Below, piece by piece: positions 33,406 through 44,586 of a stretch of 64,000 nt of DNA (its first letter is position 1; every line of letters begins with the position of its first letter). Origin of the DNA: Vesta saturnalis. Taxonomy: Eukaryota > Arthropoda > Insecta > Coleoptera > Lampyridae. Below the pieces are notes generated by a model. It was not told the origin of the DNA. It did no database searches and was given only the letters and a program-made list of their open reading frames with translations. The position numbers were made by a program, and so were the translations under genes. The stretch lies in contig JARFJB010002009.1 of NCBI GenBank assembly GCA_036346205.1, positions 4,848,001 to 4,912,000 on the forward strand, read 5' to 3'.

Positions 33406-33472
33406 AAAAATCAATGAAATAGGTTAAGAAATAAAAAAAATATTAAAAAAGGAAATTCCGTTTTTTTGGACA

Positions 33473-33526
<54 letters not shown>

Positions 33527-33909
33527 CCGTCCGATTATGGGCTCCCAGACTACTTGTCCGTAAAATTGTGAGCAGGCTTCCCAAGTAGACTAAAAGTTTC
33601 ACATTTTAAAAATATTTTCATATACACAAGGTGATTCAGAAAAACGTGATCAACCTAATTTTATTTTGTTTAAATGGAACACCTCCCACCATCGAATAAC
33701 TCGTGAAATTTTGCGTACATTTGACACGTAAGTCATATCCCTAGCTTCAGCGGTTTTCGAGTTATTCGCATTATTTCAACATTTTTGAAAGGTACACGGT
33801 GTCAAAGAAATTAGTGTACCGTGGAAGTTATTTGTAAGTGATTTTCTGATGTGTTAAAGTCTGAGTACGGCCCTACTAAGAACCACTACCAATACCCGAA
33901 GATATTGTA

Positions 33910-35811
33910 CAGGGTGTCCGAAAAATTTGGTTCAAACTTTGATATCACTAATATCGGAAAACCCAATTTTTGTCAAATGGAAACCACTATTTTTATGTCA
34001 CTAGTGAATTCTCCTTTGAAAATCAATAGCAATGTATCTGACATGCCCTATACCTAAAATAAGCAGTTTTTGATTTATTCGATAAAAACCAATTTTTTTT
34101 ACAAAACCCGTTAGGAAATCCCATTTCTTGTAGAGTAGGCTATGAGGATTGGGATAACAAGTTTCTTACGTTTGAATTGCTTCTGTGACCATCTAATGGG
34201 TGCTTTCGCAGCTGAATATAAAAATATTTGCATGCAGTACATTATTATGACATCATGAATTTTCTTTCTCAAAGGTGGTGCTTCATTCGCATTTGGACAC
34301 AAAATACTTTTACAGTCCACTACGTAATTAGGAGCATACAAATAATTATTACTTTATTTCGTATCTACAAATATTCAGTAACAAAGTTAAGGTTAAATTT
34401 TGCAATAACAAGGTGATATGAAAGATGACAAACATGAAAACAAAGTGAGAGAGTTCATACCTATTTTGAAGATGCTAACTCGGTTAACTTAACCCGCGTG
34501 GGAATTAGTGTAGTGTTTTATGGATAATTCTCTTATTATGTTCCCATATTAATTGGTCCAGCTAATAAGCAAATTATAACATATGTTCAAAATGTCGCCC
34601 ATTTTGATTCGGACAAGTTTGAAGTCTATTCCGAAATGTAGTTGACATTTTGTAACATTATAGGTGTACCACTTTGAAAGACCTCCGTGATACAATTTAT
34701 CATGTTTTCTCTCGTGGTAGCCGGTGTTTTATAAACTGCAGATTTTACAAACCCCTAGAGGAAAAAATATAAACTCGTAAGGTCTGGCGATCGAGCGGGC
34801 CAAGCTATAGGACTACCTCTACCGATCCATTTTTCTGGAAATAAAGCAGTTACATGCTCTCGGACTTGTCTATGGTAGTGAGGTGTAGCACCATCTATTT
34901 GAAGCCTCATTTGTTCTCTTACTTCCTCCGGAATACGTTGAATAAGAAGTGGAAAGTCTTCATTCAAAAAATTGTAAAAAATATCTCCGTTTACGCGGCC
35001 CTCAAAGAAATACGGTCCTATAACATAATTGCCAACAATACCTCCCCAGACATTTAAACTCCATTGCTGTTGAAAATGATTTACATGTACTAAATGTGGA
35101 TTTTCGGTGGCGTAGTAATGATAATTATATCTATTAACAAATCCATTTCGATGGAATGTACATTTGTCTGTAAATAATATGTAGAATGGAAACTGATTAT
35201 TTTGCTGTAATTTAATTTGCATCGATCGACAAAAGTTAACTCGTTGAATGTAGTCATCAGCGGAGAGGTCTTGGTGGAGTTGTACATGATAGGATGTAGT
35301 TTATTCTTTTTGATACATTTAGATATGGAGGATTTTCCAATATCTAAATTCCTGCTAACTTCTCGTACACTTATTTCTGGAATTTCGACCACGGATAATG
35401 TAATATCCAATTCATTTTCTTAATGTAAAACAGATTTGCTTCTCGTTTTTTTCTCATAGTTTGCGTTGGCTGTTCTTTCAAGGCGGTCTTTTAATTTTTC
35501 AAAACGCAGCTGCGAAAGCATCCACTAGATGGTCATAGAAGCGATACAAACGTAAGAAACTCGTTATCCCAATCGTCATAGCCTACTCTACAAAAAAAGG
35601 GACTTCCGAACGTGTTTTGTAAAAAAAAATTGTTTTTTATCGAATAAATCAAAAACTGCTTATTTTAGGTATAGGGCATGTCAGATACTTTCCTATTAAT
35701 TTTCAAAGGAGAATACACTAGTGACATAAAAAATGGTGGTTTCCATTTGAAAAATTGAGTTTCCCGACATTTGTGATGTCAAAGTGTGAACCAAACTTTT
35801 AGGACGCCCTG
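33910..35811 (-). mobile_element. Stack C, layer 1: DD41D element
   Basis: The ends CAGGGTGTCCGAAAAATTTG and its inverted counterpart (TTTTAGGACGCCCTG) have TA on both sides (33908-33909, 35812-35813). The arms of about 300 bp (33910-34215 and 35505-35811) are inverted copies. They contain TAGGTATAGGGCATGTCAGA and its complement. The core is a minus-strand transposase pseudogene. Confidence 0.85.
34577..35520 (-). pseudogene. DD41D transposase of stack C
   Basis: Minus-strand pieces give a helix-turn-helix (ISVREVSRNLDIGKSSISKC, about 35375-35315), then after a frameshift FPFYILFTDKCTFHRNGFVN (first D), SLNVWGGIVGNYVIGPYFFE, MRLQIDGATPHYHRQVRE (second D) and WPARSPDLTSLYFFL. The family has LDFFLWG in the last motif, and here the third catalytic Asp reads Tyr. 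Counting from the second Asp to that position gives 41 residues between them, which defines the DD41D spacing. The tail at 34640-34577 reads RLQTCPNQNGRHFEHML, stop. The N-terminus is missing and at least two frame breaks are present. Confidence 0.8.
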
Positions 35812-36195
35812 TACAATATTTTCGGGTATTGGGAATGGTTCTTAGTAGGGCCGTACTCAGACTTTAACACTTCAGAGAATCATTTTTATCTCTACAATAA
35901 CTTTCCACGGTACACTAATTTCATTGAGAATTTTGAAATAATGCGAATAATTCGAAAACCGCTGAAGCTAGGGATGTGAATTACGCGTCAAATGTACGCA
36001 AAATTTTACGAGTTATTCGATGGTACGAAAATCTACAGGGTGTTCCATTTAAACAAAATCAAGTTCGGTTGACCACGTTTTTCTAAATCACCCTGTATAT
36101 ATGAACATATTTTTTTATGTCCAACTTTCAGTCTATTTGGGAAGCCTGCTCACACCTGGGACAATTATACAGTAAATAGACACCCGGTATATATA

Positions 36196-38328
36196 CCGGG
36201 TGGGAAAAATTTGAATGCTCATCATTGAGATCTTAAAAAATATAGGATATACAGGAATCGTTAAATGAGAAAAAAGTTTCTTAATTTTATATACAAACAA
36301 AAACCGGTAATACATTTAAAAAAAAATTAAAGTTTACTGAGTTATTCATAATAATATAAAAATTGTGATTTTTCATTAATGTTAATAACTTTTTTGTTTA
36401 TAAAGGTAACGATTTGAAATTTGGTGTATGCGTACTGTTAAATAGTCTTTATATCATTTTATAAAAAACATCGTTCTAGGCCTGCTAGATATTAAGAAAC
36501 AATTTCCAACTTTCTTCTTTGTTATGGACGCCATATTTGTTTTATACAATGTTTAAAGGTAGAAAAAAAATGCAATCCAATGGTATAATATTCAATAAGG
36601 TATACTTAATTTCAATGAAATATTGGCAATTTTGTATTTATCGAAGAGTGCACGAAATAATACGTCTTATACATATTAGGTTAATAAGACAGTAGAGAAA
36701 TCTGATTCAATACGTTAAGATTTAAGATGGTTTGGTACAGTGAATCTGAAAAACTAGATATGTACAACGTTTACATTAAAACTATCGTAACTCTAAAGTC
36801 GCTGCGCTTGTTCACCAAAATACGTATCCGGAACGACAACATCGGTCTAGATTTGGAATTTGGAAAAGTTTCGCAGCCAAACGGTAAATATGTTCGTCAT
36901 AATGATGTTAACGATGTAAAAGTTTTGGCGCAAGTTCATTTAAATTCTGAAACACCAAGCCGTCGTATTGCGAATAAATGTAACATTACCGATCGCGCAG
37001 TGCGCAGTGTTCTTAAAAAACATAATTATCATGATTATAAGTTTACTAAAGTACAAATGCTTTATAATGGAGATACGAACAGAAGACTTGAATACTGTCA
37101 ATGGATAAACAATAGAATGACCGAAGATCCGATTATTTATACGAAAATACTGCGGAGCGATGAATCTACCTTGACTAATTCAGGTTTATTCAATTCCCGC
37201 AACAAGCATTATTATGCAACCGAAAATCCGCACTTGATGTACCAAACGAGGCCCCAAAAAAGGTTTTCAATTCATATTTGGTGTGGGATATTAAATGATA
37301 AAATTCTTGGACCATACATTATAAATGGAAATTTAAATTCTAATTTATATCTTAATTTCCTTCAAACGCATTTGGAAGATATGCTAGACGATTTACCTCT
37401 AAATTACACAGAAAGTATGTAATATTTCAATAAGATGGATGCCCATAACGCAAGAATAGTCCAAGAATATTTAAATACCAGATTTCCCAATAGTTGGATT
37501 GGCACTTGCGGTCCTATATGATGGCCCGCTAGATCAACTTGTTTAAATCCACTGGATTATTTCTTATGGGGGTATGTCAAACCGAGTATTTACAACGAAC
37601 CATTGTTCAATCAAGAGCAACTTATTGAGAGAACATTAAACTGTTTTAATCATATTCATGGTGATATGATTGCTCGTGCGACTGCAGATGTACCACGTAG
37701 GGCCGCTTTATGTTTAAGACAAAATGGAGCTCAATTTGAACATTTATAAATATTTACATTTGTTTGTTTGTTATTTTCAATAATACATAATTTGTTGCTA
37801 CTGTATCAGTTACAAATTTAGTAGTTCATGATTAAAATAATTTTACAATCGTATACACAATTTGTTTTTCAAAGCACTCATCGATAAATACAAAATTGGC
37901 AATAGTTCAATTGAAATTAAGTATAAACTTTATTGAATATTATACCATTGGATTGCAATTTTTTTCTACTTTTAAACATTGTATAAAACAACTATGGCGT
38001 ACATAGCAAAAAAGAAAGTTGGCAATTGTTTGTTAATATCTAGCAGGCCTAGAACGTTTTTTATAAAATGATATAAAGACTATTGAACAGTACTCATACA
38101 CCAAATTTCAAATCGTTACTTTTATAAATAAAAAAGTTATTAACATTAATGAAAAATCACAATTTTTATATTACTATGAATATCTCAGTAAGCTTTGATT
38201 TTTTTTTAAATGTATTACCGGTTTTTTTCTGTGTATAAATGTAAGAAACTTTTTACCCATTTAACGATTCCAGTATATCCTAAGTTTCTAAGATCCCAAT
38301 GGTGAACATTCAAATTTTTCCCACTCTG
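36196..38328 (+). mobile_element. Element E: DD41D-type element with about 460-bp inverted arms
   Basis: The ends CCGGGTGGGAAAAATTTGAA (36196) and TTCAAATTTTTCCCACTCTG (to 38328) bound inverted arms of about 36196-36655 and 37880-38328. They share TGGACGCCATA-type, CTAGGCCTGCTAGATAT and AATGGTATAATATTCAATA blocks. TA precedes the left end. On the right a (TG)n/(TA)n tract begins at once. Total length is 2.1 kb. Confidence 0.8.
36727..37749 (+). pseudogene. Element E transposase
   Basis: ATG 36727 opens MVWYSESEKLDMYNVYIKTI, the typical N-terminal helix region, followed by a second DNA-binding part (SRRIANKCNITDRAVRSVLK). Then come KILRSDESTLTNSG (first D), FSIHIWCGILNDKILGPYII, and, after TAA at 37420 and a reading shift, FNKMDAHNARIVQEYLNTRF. 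The last is a shortened form of the second Asp motif that has lost about three residues of DGxPAHN. GPI, a TGA in place of Glu/Trp, WPARSTCLNPLDYFLWGYVK (third D kept) and the C-terminus RAALCLRQNGAQFEHL complete the protein. One nonsense, one frame change and one small deletion make it inactive. Confidence 0.85.
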
Positions 38329-38352
38329 TGTGTGTGTGTGTGTGTGTGTATG

Positions 38353-38407
<55 letters not shown>
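38328..38407. repeat. (TG)n then (TA)n microsatellite
   Basis: About 20 bp of TG repeats are followed by about 50 bp of TA repeats, directly at the right end of element E. Confidence 0.95.
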
Positions 38408-38409
<2 letters not shown>

Positions 38410-38744
38410 CCTTTTTCTTGATTTGGACTTGTCCAATTCTGGTGATTTAACTGTGTGAAGTTCGCAGCTAAAAAAGTAGCTAGTTTTCAATTGTGCAGCA
38501 GGCAGTTCACTCCAGCTTGCCAGTTTGAACATTTACATTAAAACTGATTATAAGTACAATACAGCAAAAATTAAACGTGTAAAATCAAGAAAATATAATT
38601 TGAAATAATAGCCTACAATAAATATAATACGTCTAAGGAATACGTGGATTAAAAAATGTGGTTAAAAAAATAATAATTATTTACTTTTGCAAAATTTAAT
38701 TATACATAAATATTAAGAAACTTATTTTACTTAGCTAATGCACA
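38408..38744. other. Unassigned stretch
   Basis: AT-rich, with no motif, terminal repeat or frame that I can assign. Confidence 0.45.
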
Positions 38745-38974
38745 GGCCATTTAGTCTCCAACACGTCTTCAGTTTATCAGGAATGACCCGCATTAAATTG
38801 AATACGTTTTAGTCATAAGTTGCTTTTCTTCAAAAACGGCTGTCACCCTTTCATCTTTAGTTCGAGGTGCTTTCCGTCCGTTCCACCCTGTACAAGTTCC
38901 CATATGTTCTCAATTGGGCTTAAGTCAGGAGAAGCTGCTGGCCATACAATAATTTCGATTCAGTTATCTTCCAG

Positions 38975-38978
<4 letters not shown>
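38745..38978 (-). pseudogene. Tc1 transposase C-terminal fragment (DD34E type)
   Basis: The minus strand reads IIVWPAASPDLSPIENIWEL, then VQGGTDGKHLELKMK, then NLMRVIPDKLKTCWRLNG. SPIENIW is the third catalytic (Glu) motif of Tc1 transposases. The rest of the gene is replaced by a (TA)n tract at 38979-39018. Confidence 0.7.

Positions 38979-39018
<40 letters not shown>
38979..39018. repeat. (TA)n microsatellite
   Basis: About 40 bp of TA repeats at the break point of the Tc1 fragment. Confidence 0.95.
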
Positions 39019-39024
<6 letters not shown>

Positions 39025-39029
39025 GCAAT

Positions 39030-39650
39030 CATTATTGCGTCCGTACGTAATTCCTTAATTTGGCGTCACCTAGAATAAGACGTATTCTCTGATATTTTAT
39101 TAAAGTATATAGGTCAGCATTTTTTTCTAAGTTCTATGGTCTATTCCATATGTTTATAGCTTTTTTTTTACTATATACATAATTTTTGTACGTTTGACAA
39201 TCATTCTGGAACCCGTACATTAAAGTACTGCACTAAAAATCATTACGGCGTCTTGCTGCGTTGCATGCCCTCTTAATGTAACAAAGCAATCATTTTGGCA
39301 TCTCGAATTAGAATATACATAATGTTGTTGTTGCAAACATTTAGGCGTCAGTATATTTTATATTAATAGTTTGTGAGCAACCAGTTTGACGTCTGCTTTC
39401 ATATTACCCAAAAATTTTATGAATGTTTCATTTTGGCGTCTTAGTTTAAAATATACACAATGTTTTTGTTGTAAACATATTGGCGTCTACATATTGCAAT
39501 TAATAGTTTATGTGCAATCAGTTTTAGGTCTGCTTTCATCTAATTCGAAAAATATATGTTCTGTCACCAAAGAACTAGCCGATCATTTTGACGTCTTAGT
39601 TAAAGATATACATATTGTTATTATTACAGCATATGAGCGTCAAGGTCTAT
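39030..39650 (+). repeat. Degenerate satellite-like repeat with GGCGTC motifs
   Basis: Three imperfect units begin at about 39294, 39427 and 39582. Each starts CATTTTGRCRTC, continues with ATATACAYAATGTT-like sequence, and contains AATAGTTTRTGWGCAA and CTGCTTTCAT in the first two. GGCGTC or GACGTC recurs near 39061, 39246, 39341, 39390, 39434, 39481 and 39588. No coding role is apparent. Confidence 0.55.
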
Positions 39651-39956
39651 TCATATGTGTTTAAATAAAATCAATACAATACTTATGTTATTTAAATAGC
39701 TCCCAATGTAGAAGAGATACATTTATCAAGTAAGGGTAAAGTACAGGAAAGCAGTGAATAATGGGTGCATACTAGAATTTTGAGTTTGGTACAATCAGCC
39801 TATTTCAACCACTTTAATTATTAGACAAACAATTTGATGAATTTATTTTCTCCACTTTTTTAGTTATTTAAAAATTATAATATCTTCATCACCATTCAAT
39901 CCAAAGAAAGTCCCTGGTTCGAACCTGTTTTAGGCGTGGATGTTTGTTAAGGTGTC

Positions 39957-40820
39957 CCTAAAAAAGATCGCCGAAAATTGGTCACGCGAAAAATTGTCGC
40001 GCACATTTGAGCGCGCCTCAAGATATCGCCAGCGAAAAAAGGGCGCCGACGAAAAACGATCGCGGACAAATGGTGGCACTAAAAAATTTAAATTTTTAAC
40101 AATTATGTAAATACCAGACTGGAACACTGCGGCGCGCCGTTGGTTTCACTCAGTACACCTAAATTTGAAGGTGAGTGTATAGATCGTTTGGATCGACGAC
40201 ACCAGAGACGACAACCGCAGTTTTCAAGAAATCTTTGGAATTGTTTTGAATTCATAGAGGAAGTCATACCATATACAAATTATTCTGCAGAAGGATGGCA
40301 CAATAGTGTCTCCTCTATATTAAATGCAGCACATCTAAATTTGTAGAAATTTATCAATTCTTTAAAGAAAGAGGAAAGTTTACACATTGTTTGAAAATTG
40401 AACACTACATAGCTGGAAACGAACAGCCACTCAAAAAAATTTGTAAAGATACGGCGCAGCGACAGAAAACTATTTGTCAATAATATGCCAATCATCCACA
40501 TTAAGAGTATTTAAGGGCGGTTGCTCATACCTTCGAGTTAGAAATATAAAAAGCAGAAAAGCAAGAACCAACAAAAAAAATAAAAGAATCATAAAATATG
40601 AAAACATAAAAAAAAAACTTTTAAACATGGCAGTTATTAACTGCCAGTCCTAAGCCTGAATAAAATGTGGAGGAATGTTTAATAGTTATATTTTTCTACG
40701 CGACATTTTCTCACGCGATCATTTGTCCGCGACCTTTTTTCGCTGGCGACCTTTTGATGTGCGTTCAAATGTGCGCGACATTTTTTCGCGCGACCAATTG
40801 TCCGCGACCTTTTTTCGTAC
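39957..40820 (+). mobile_element. Mutator-like element (MULE), deleted, with about 125-bp terminal inverted repeats
   Basis: The left 39957-40085 and right 40693-40820 are inverted copies. They are rich in GTCGCGCGA, TCGCCAGCGAAAAAA and TCGCGGACAA motifs, typical of MULE ends. Between them lies the C-terminal part of a MULE transposase. No 9-bp target duplication was found, so the exact borders are uncertain. Confidence 0.75.
40190..40640 (+). pseudogene. MULE transposase C-terminal fragment
   Basis: The frame reads PQFSRNLWNCFEFIEEVIPY, then TNYSAEGWHNSVSSILNAAH, LNL, TAG (Trp expected), KFINSLKKEESLHIV. After a frame slip it gives IEHYIAGNEQPLKKICKDTA and EYLRAVAHT. The TNxxxEGWHN and WKFI blocks are the usual C-terminal part of Mutator-like transposases in animals. 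The catalytic core upstream is deleted. Confidence 0.7.
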
Positions 40821-40829
40821 ATTCGTTTT

Positions 40830-42290
40830 TTAAGTATAGTGAATTAGATGTAGAGCAGCCTTACATAAAACCCCGCCTTTTAAAAGTCAATAAAAATTTT
40901 CAACAGAGAAAAGAATGATACAGGTTCAGTGGAACCATTGTGTGTAGCCCTATTATTAGGAACTAGTAGTGCTGTTTATGGACATGGATGGGTGTCGTAC
41001 TCATTATACCTCTCTGAGTATAACACAAAGTACTCAACTTTAGTTCTAAAAGTACAAATACGCGCATGCGCAGACACAAGGTTAATAATAGAACTGGTTT
41101 CTAAACGCCCTAAACGGTACTAATTTAACTTGGTCGCACTAAAAAAATAATTTTGATAAATAAACGGTCTCATCGTAACAAGTTACTACGTAATTCAAAA
41201 TTAAGACACTTGTTTCTTAATCTACATTCTGCAGTTCGTTAGAGATTTACTAAGCAAAATCCAAGGATGAATATACTTCGCGGTAAAACTTTCGGTTAAA
41301 CTATCTACCTCTAAGAATTGAAACAAATACTAATTCAAAATTAAATCTATGAAGTGTCGATTAAAACTATGAATTTGGTGTACAAAGTTATTTAATTAAT
41401 TTTAAACGGATTTTTTATATTTGTACACACACAAACATAGAAGCGAATCCGAAATGCGATTTAAAAAGTAACCCTTTTAAAATAAGGGTAATAATGTCAT
41501 CTCATCTGTTAATAATAAGTAAATTTTGCATTGGATTATATCATCTGGTAACGTTCGAATCAACAAGGGTGTCCCAAGCAAAATTACTAATACAAACAAC
41601 CGTCGTAGTTATCTACCTATGACAAAACTGTAAAACATATTAAGCAATTTACATTTTTAATTTTTTACATTTATCTGTAAATTTTATTATTTTCTGGGTG
41701 TGTACATAGAATGGTGTATTTGAGGTGCATGAGATAGCTAATCTTGCTTAGAATAAACAGTATGTATATATGTTAATATATGACTTCAGAATGATTTACA
41801 AAATAATGCATGTGTGAGTTCATAATGATGTTAAGTAACATCAATTGTATATCTAGGTAGAATGACGCCAGAAGGCTGTAGACCGTAAATATGAAATTAC
41901 TTCAAATTAAGAAAGAATATTAGAAATTGGTTTTACAGTGTTGCCATTTAAAGACGTCTGAAAGATTGTAAATGTACAGAATAAATACAATAAAAGTATA
42001 TTTAGAAATAGCGCCGTGAACTAAGTTTGTATACAATTTTACGGATTACACGATTTTGGCGTCGACAAGTTTCTAAAAAATCTCAACGTAGGAGTATGGA
42101 ATGGGTCCCATACTCAGAATTAGTATTATAGGATTCTATCAGAATTGTCTTTTGTCAACGGTGCTTCTCTAACACTCATACCAAGAAAATTATTAAGAAT
42201 TGTAATCTGGCGTCCATATACAGACGCCACTTTGCAAAGTGTAGCCAGATTGATGGTAAATGCCAAATAGATGGACGCGAAAATGATAGA
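40830..42290. other. Unassigned 1.4-kb stretch
   Basis: No gene or element end was recognised. The one notable detail is a short hairpin TGGCGTC / GACGCCA at 42208-42229. GGCGTC also marks the satellite at 39030-39650. Confidence 0.45.

Positions 42291-42295
<5 letters not shown>

Positions 42296-42338
<43 letters not shown>
42296..42338. repeat. (TA)n microsatellite
   Basis: About 42 bp of TA repeats. Confidence 0.95.
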
Positions 42339-42341
<3 letters not shown>

Positions 42342-42549
42342 TGCAATTTTGGATTCTACGTAACGTTTTTGGTGGACTTCCATTAAATTTCCCTATTACT
42401 AAAAAACTAACCATCTTTAAGGTATTTATTTTCCTTTCAAAAAAATTAAAAGAAACAGTAACTTAACAGTAACTTTTGTATTAATACTAATGTTTTAAAT
42501 ATAATATAATTCCACATTATATTATGTAAGATATATTAAGTATACTATA

Positions 42550-43707
42550 CAGTGTGTCCGAGATTCAGCATGCATGTATTGCTATATTCGTTAATATTGA
42601 AGATAGAATGTCGGTTAAATGGGGAAAGTTTTAGAGAATTTTATGGCTATCATCATGGTAAAGTCAGATTTGAAGTAACTTTCTTTGTTTCTGAAATAAT
42701 TGAAGAAAACAAAAATTGTGCATTTTCTACTACCCCCTGTAGCTCTTTTATTTGAAGTCTGACAACATTTTGATGTGTACATTATTATGACACTTTTAAA
42801 AGACAATTTTAAAAAAAGTACCAAAATTTATGTACAGTCATTTGTTTTTGAAATACATACACTAACTATTGTTTTTCATATGGACGCCATCTTGTATTTT
42901 TACATTATCGAATAGTGTTTTTTATCACCTTTTCAGCGATGATACGAGAACTATCAAAAATTTAAACCCTTGCTAATTTATCTGTTTTTACTTACAAAAT
43001 TTAATACATTTCTAACTTTTGTTTTTGGACACTATTTGGATTTTTACATTATCGAATAGTGGATTTTAACACCTCTTCTACAATGTATTACATGATATGA
43101 AAATGTAGAAAATGTGTGGAGTGTAGAGGGGGACATATCGAGCATGTTTTATGATAGTTACTATCATCGGTTTTGTTTTTATTTTAGTTATTAGAAATTA
43201 CAATAATTAGGAATCTAATTGTATAAATTTTTCGTTTATTAATCCATGCCTTCTCAAAGCCTACTATTTCAATTTTATATTTTTAAATTTTTGATAGTTG
43301 GAAGTCAATTCTCGTATCATGTGATACATCGCTGAAAAGGTGATAAAAAATACTATTCGATAATGTAAAAATACAAGATGGCGTCCATATGAAAAACAAT
43401 AGTTAGTGTATGTATTTCAAAACAAATGACTGTAGATAAATTTTGGTACTTTTTAAAATTGTCTTTAAAAGTGTCATAATAATGTACAAATCAAAATGTT
43501 GTCAGACTTCAAATAAAAGAGCTACAGGGGTAGTAGAATGCACAATTTTGTTTTCTTCAATTATTTCAAAACAAAAAGTTACTTCAAATCTGACTTTACC
43601 ATGATGATAGCCATAAAATTCTCTAAAACTTTACCCATTTAACCGACATTCTATCTTCAATATTAACGAATATAGCAATACATACATGCTGAATCTCGGA
43701 CACACTG
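42550..43707. mobile_element. Element F: non-autonomous foldback element with about 420-bp arms
   Basis: The ends CAGTGTGTCCGAGATTCAGC and GCTGAATCTCGGACACACTG have TA on both sides (42548-42549, 43708-43709). The arms 42550-42975 and about 43290-43707 are near-identical inverted copies. The centre (42976-43290) has no coding sequence. At offset 63 from each end lies a block also found in element A at offset 62 (TTAAATGGGGAAAGTTTTAG). F is probably mobilised by a related DD41D-type transposase. Confidence 0.85.
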
Positions 43708-44586
43708 TATTATACGGTAAGGTCATTTAATATGGAAACTTAGCCTTGTTAATTTCTCTGAAAATTTTCCGCAAAAATCCGTCGATTTTTAGTTTTTAAT
43801 GCGCACATTTTGACTCATCGGAAACTTTTTTCTCCCCATATTTAAAAGAACTATGACGTCATCGCAACTTTTTTTAAATAGCAACCGTAGGTTCTTTCAT
43901 CATATTTGGATAGGCGGTGAAATTCTAAAAATGACGATGTGTAAAAGCATTGCACTGCAGTTGATAATTTCCAGAAAAAGTGGTATCAAAGTTTAAAGAT
44001 TCAAGTCCCAAAATTGCGCTATTCTTGCAACAGAATTATTAGTATTACAACAAAACACATCGATAAACATTAAAAACTGAAGATTTAATTCGACAAAAGT
44101 AACAAGACAACATTTAAAGGAGGTGCTCGAACCTGAAATCCACGAGCTTTTGACACATAAGTATGTACTGGAAATTCTGAAGAACGTTCTGGATTGTTTC
44201 TGCAATAATAGCTCTAACTTCGACCCGTATTTGATGTTTTAGGTCCTAGGCCTTTTCAAGAAGGCTTAGTGTGCGAATTTTTTCGCAAATTCAACAAAAT
44301 ATTACAGTACATACAGATATTTGCGCATTTTCAGAAAATTTCCTACGACCTCTAGGACGATTCTTTTAAATTTTCCAGTTTTTTTTTAAATTACTGTTCA
44401 GTTTTACGTACTATCGAGTTCGTAATTATGCAATTCATTTTCACTTCATATCACCACCTCTCCTCAAAATCAAGAGGGACGATTATTGGCTTTGACGTTT
44501 GTCATATTCATTTAATTGTTTTGACATTAAATTGTAAGTTACTTAAGCAAGCACACAAGTTCAATTTAATTATTAAAAGTGAGAAA

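Larger units (their letters stand above)
31383..33478 (-). mobile_element. Element D copy 2: tandem duplicate, split by a LINE
   Basis: Starting at GACAAATCGGTCAAAAACC the sequence repeats copy 1 from 30403 onward with few changes. The duplicated unit is about 977 bp and includes the 70 bp of flanking DNA (TTGTCCGTCCGATTATGGG) that follows each copy. The left arm of copy 2 is therefore missing. A LINE occupies about 32188-33405, and the copy resumes at AAAATCAATGAAATAGG to end in a (TA)n tract at 33478. This is a tandem duplication rather than two insertions. Confidence 0.75.
33627..36095. mobile_element. Stack C, layer 2: palindromic MITE with about 281-bp arms
   Basis: The arms 33627-33907 (281 bp) and 35814-36095 (282 bp) are inverted copies (GTGATTCAGAAAAACGTG; GCTGAAGCTAGGGAT; ATTAGTGTACCGTGGAA, in one or other orientation). 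The right terminus is CACCCTG followed by TA; the left is a mutated version. If the inner element is removed with one TA, the arms meet directly in ATATTGTACAATAT. This was therefore a loopless palindrome split at its central TA. Confidence 0.8.
33530..36165. repeat. Stack C, outer layer: remnant palindrome around the nested elements
   Basis: Sequences on both sides of layer 2 are inverted copies of each other over about 57 bp. The left reads GTGAGCAGGCTTCCCAAGTA through TTTTCATA (about 33568-33624), and the right reads TATGAA through GGGAAGCCTGCTCAC (36098-36152). Their meeting point would be TTTTCATA-TATGAAAA, with TA at the centre. Confidence 0.65.

Noticed and set aside
43993..44205. Minus-strand ORF 43993-44205
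   Set aside because: It lies within the arm of element G, and the mirror arm near 52400 does not keep the frame.
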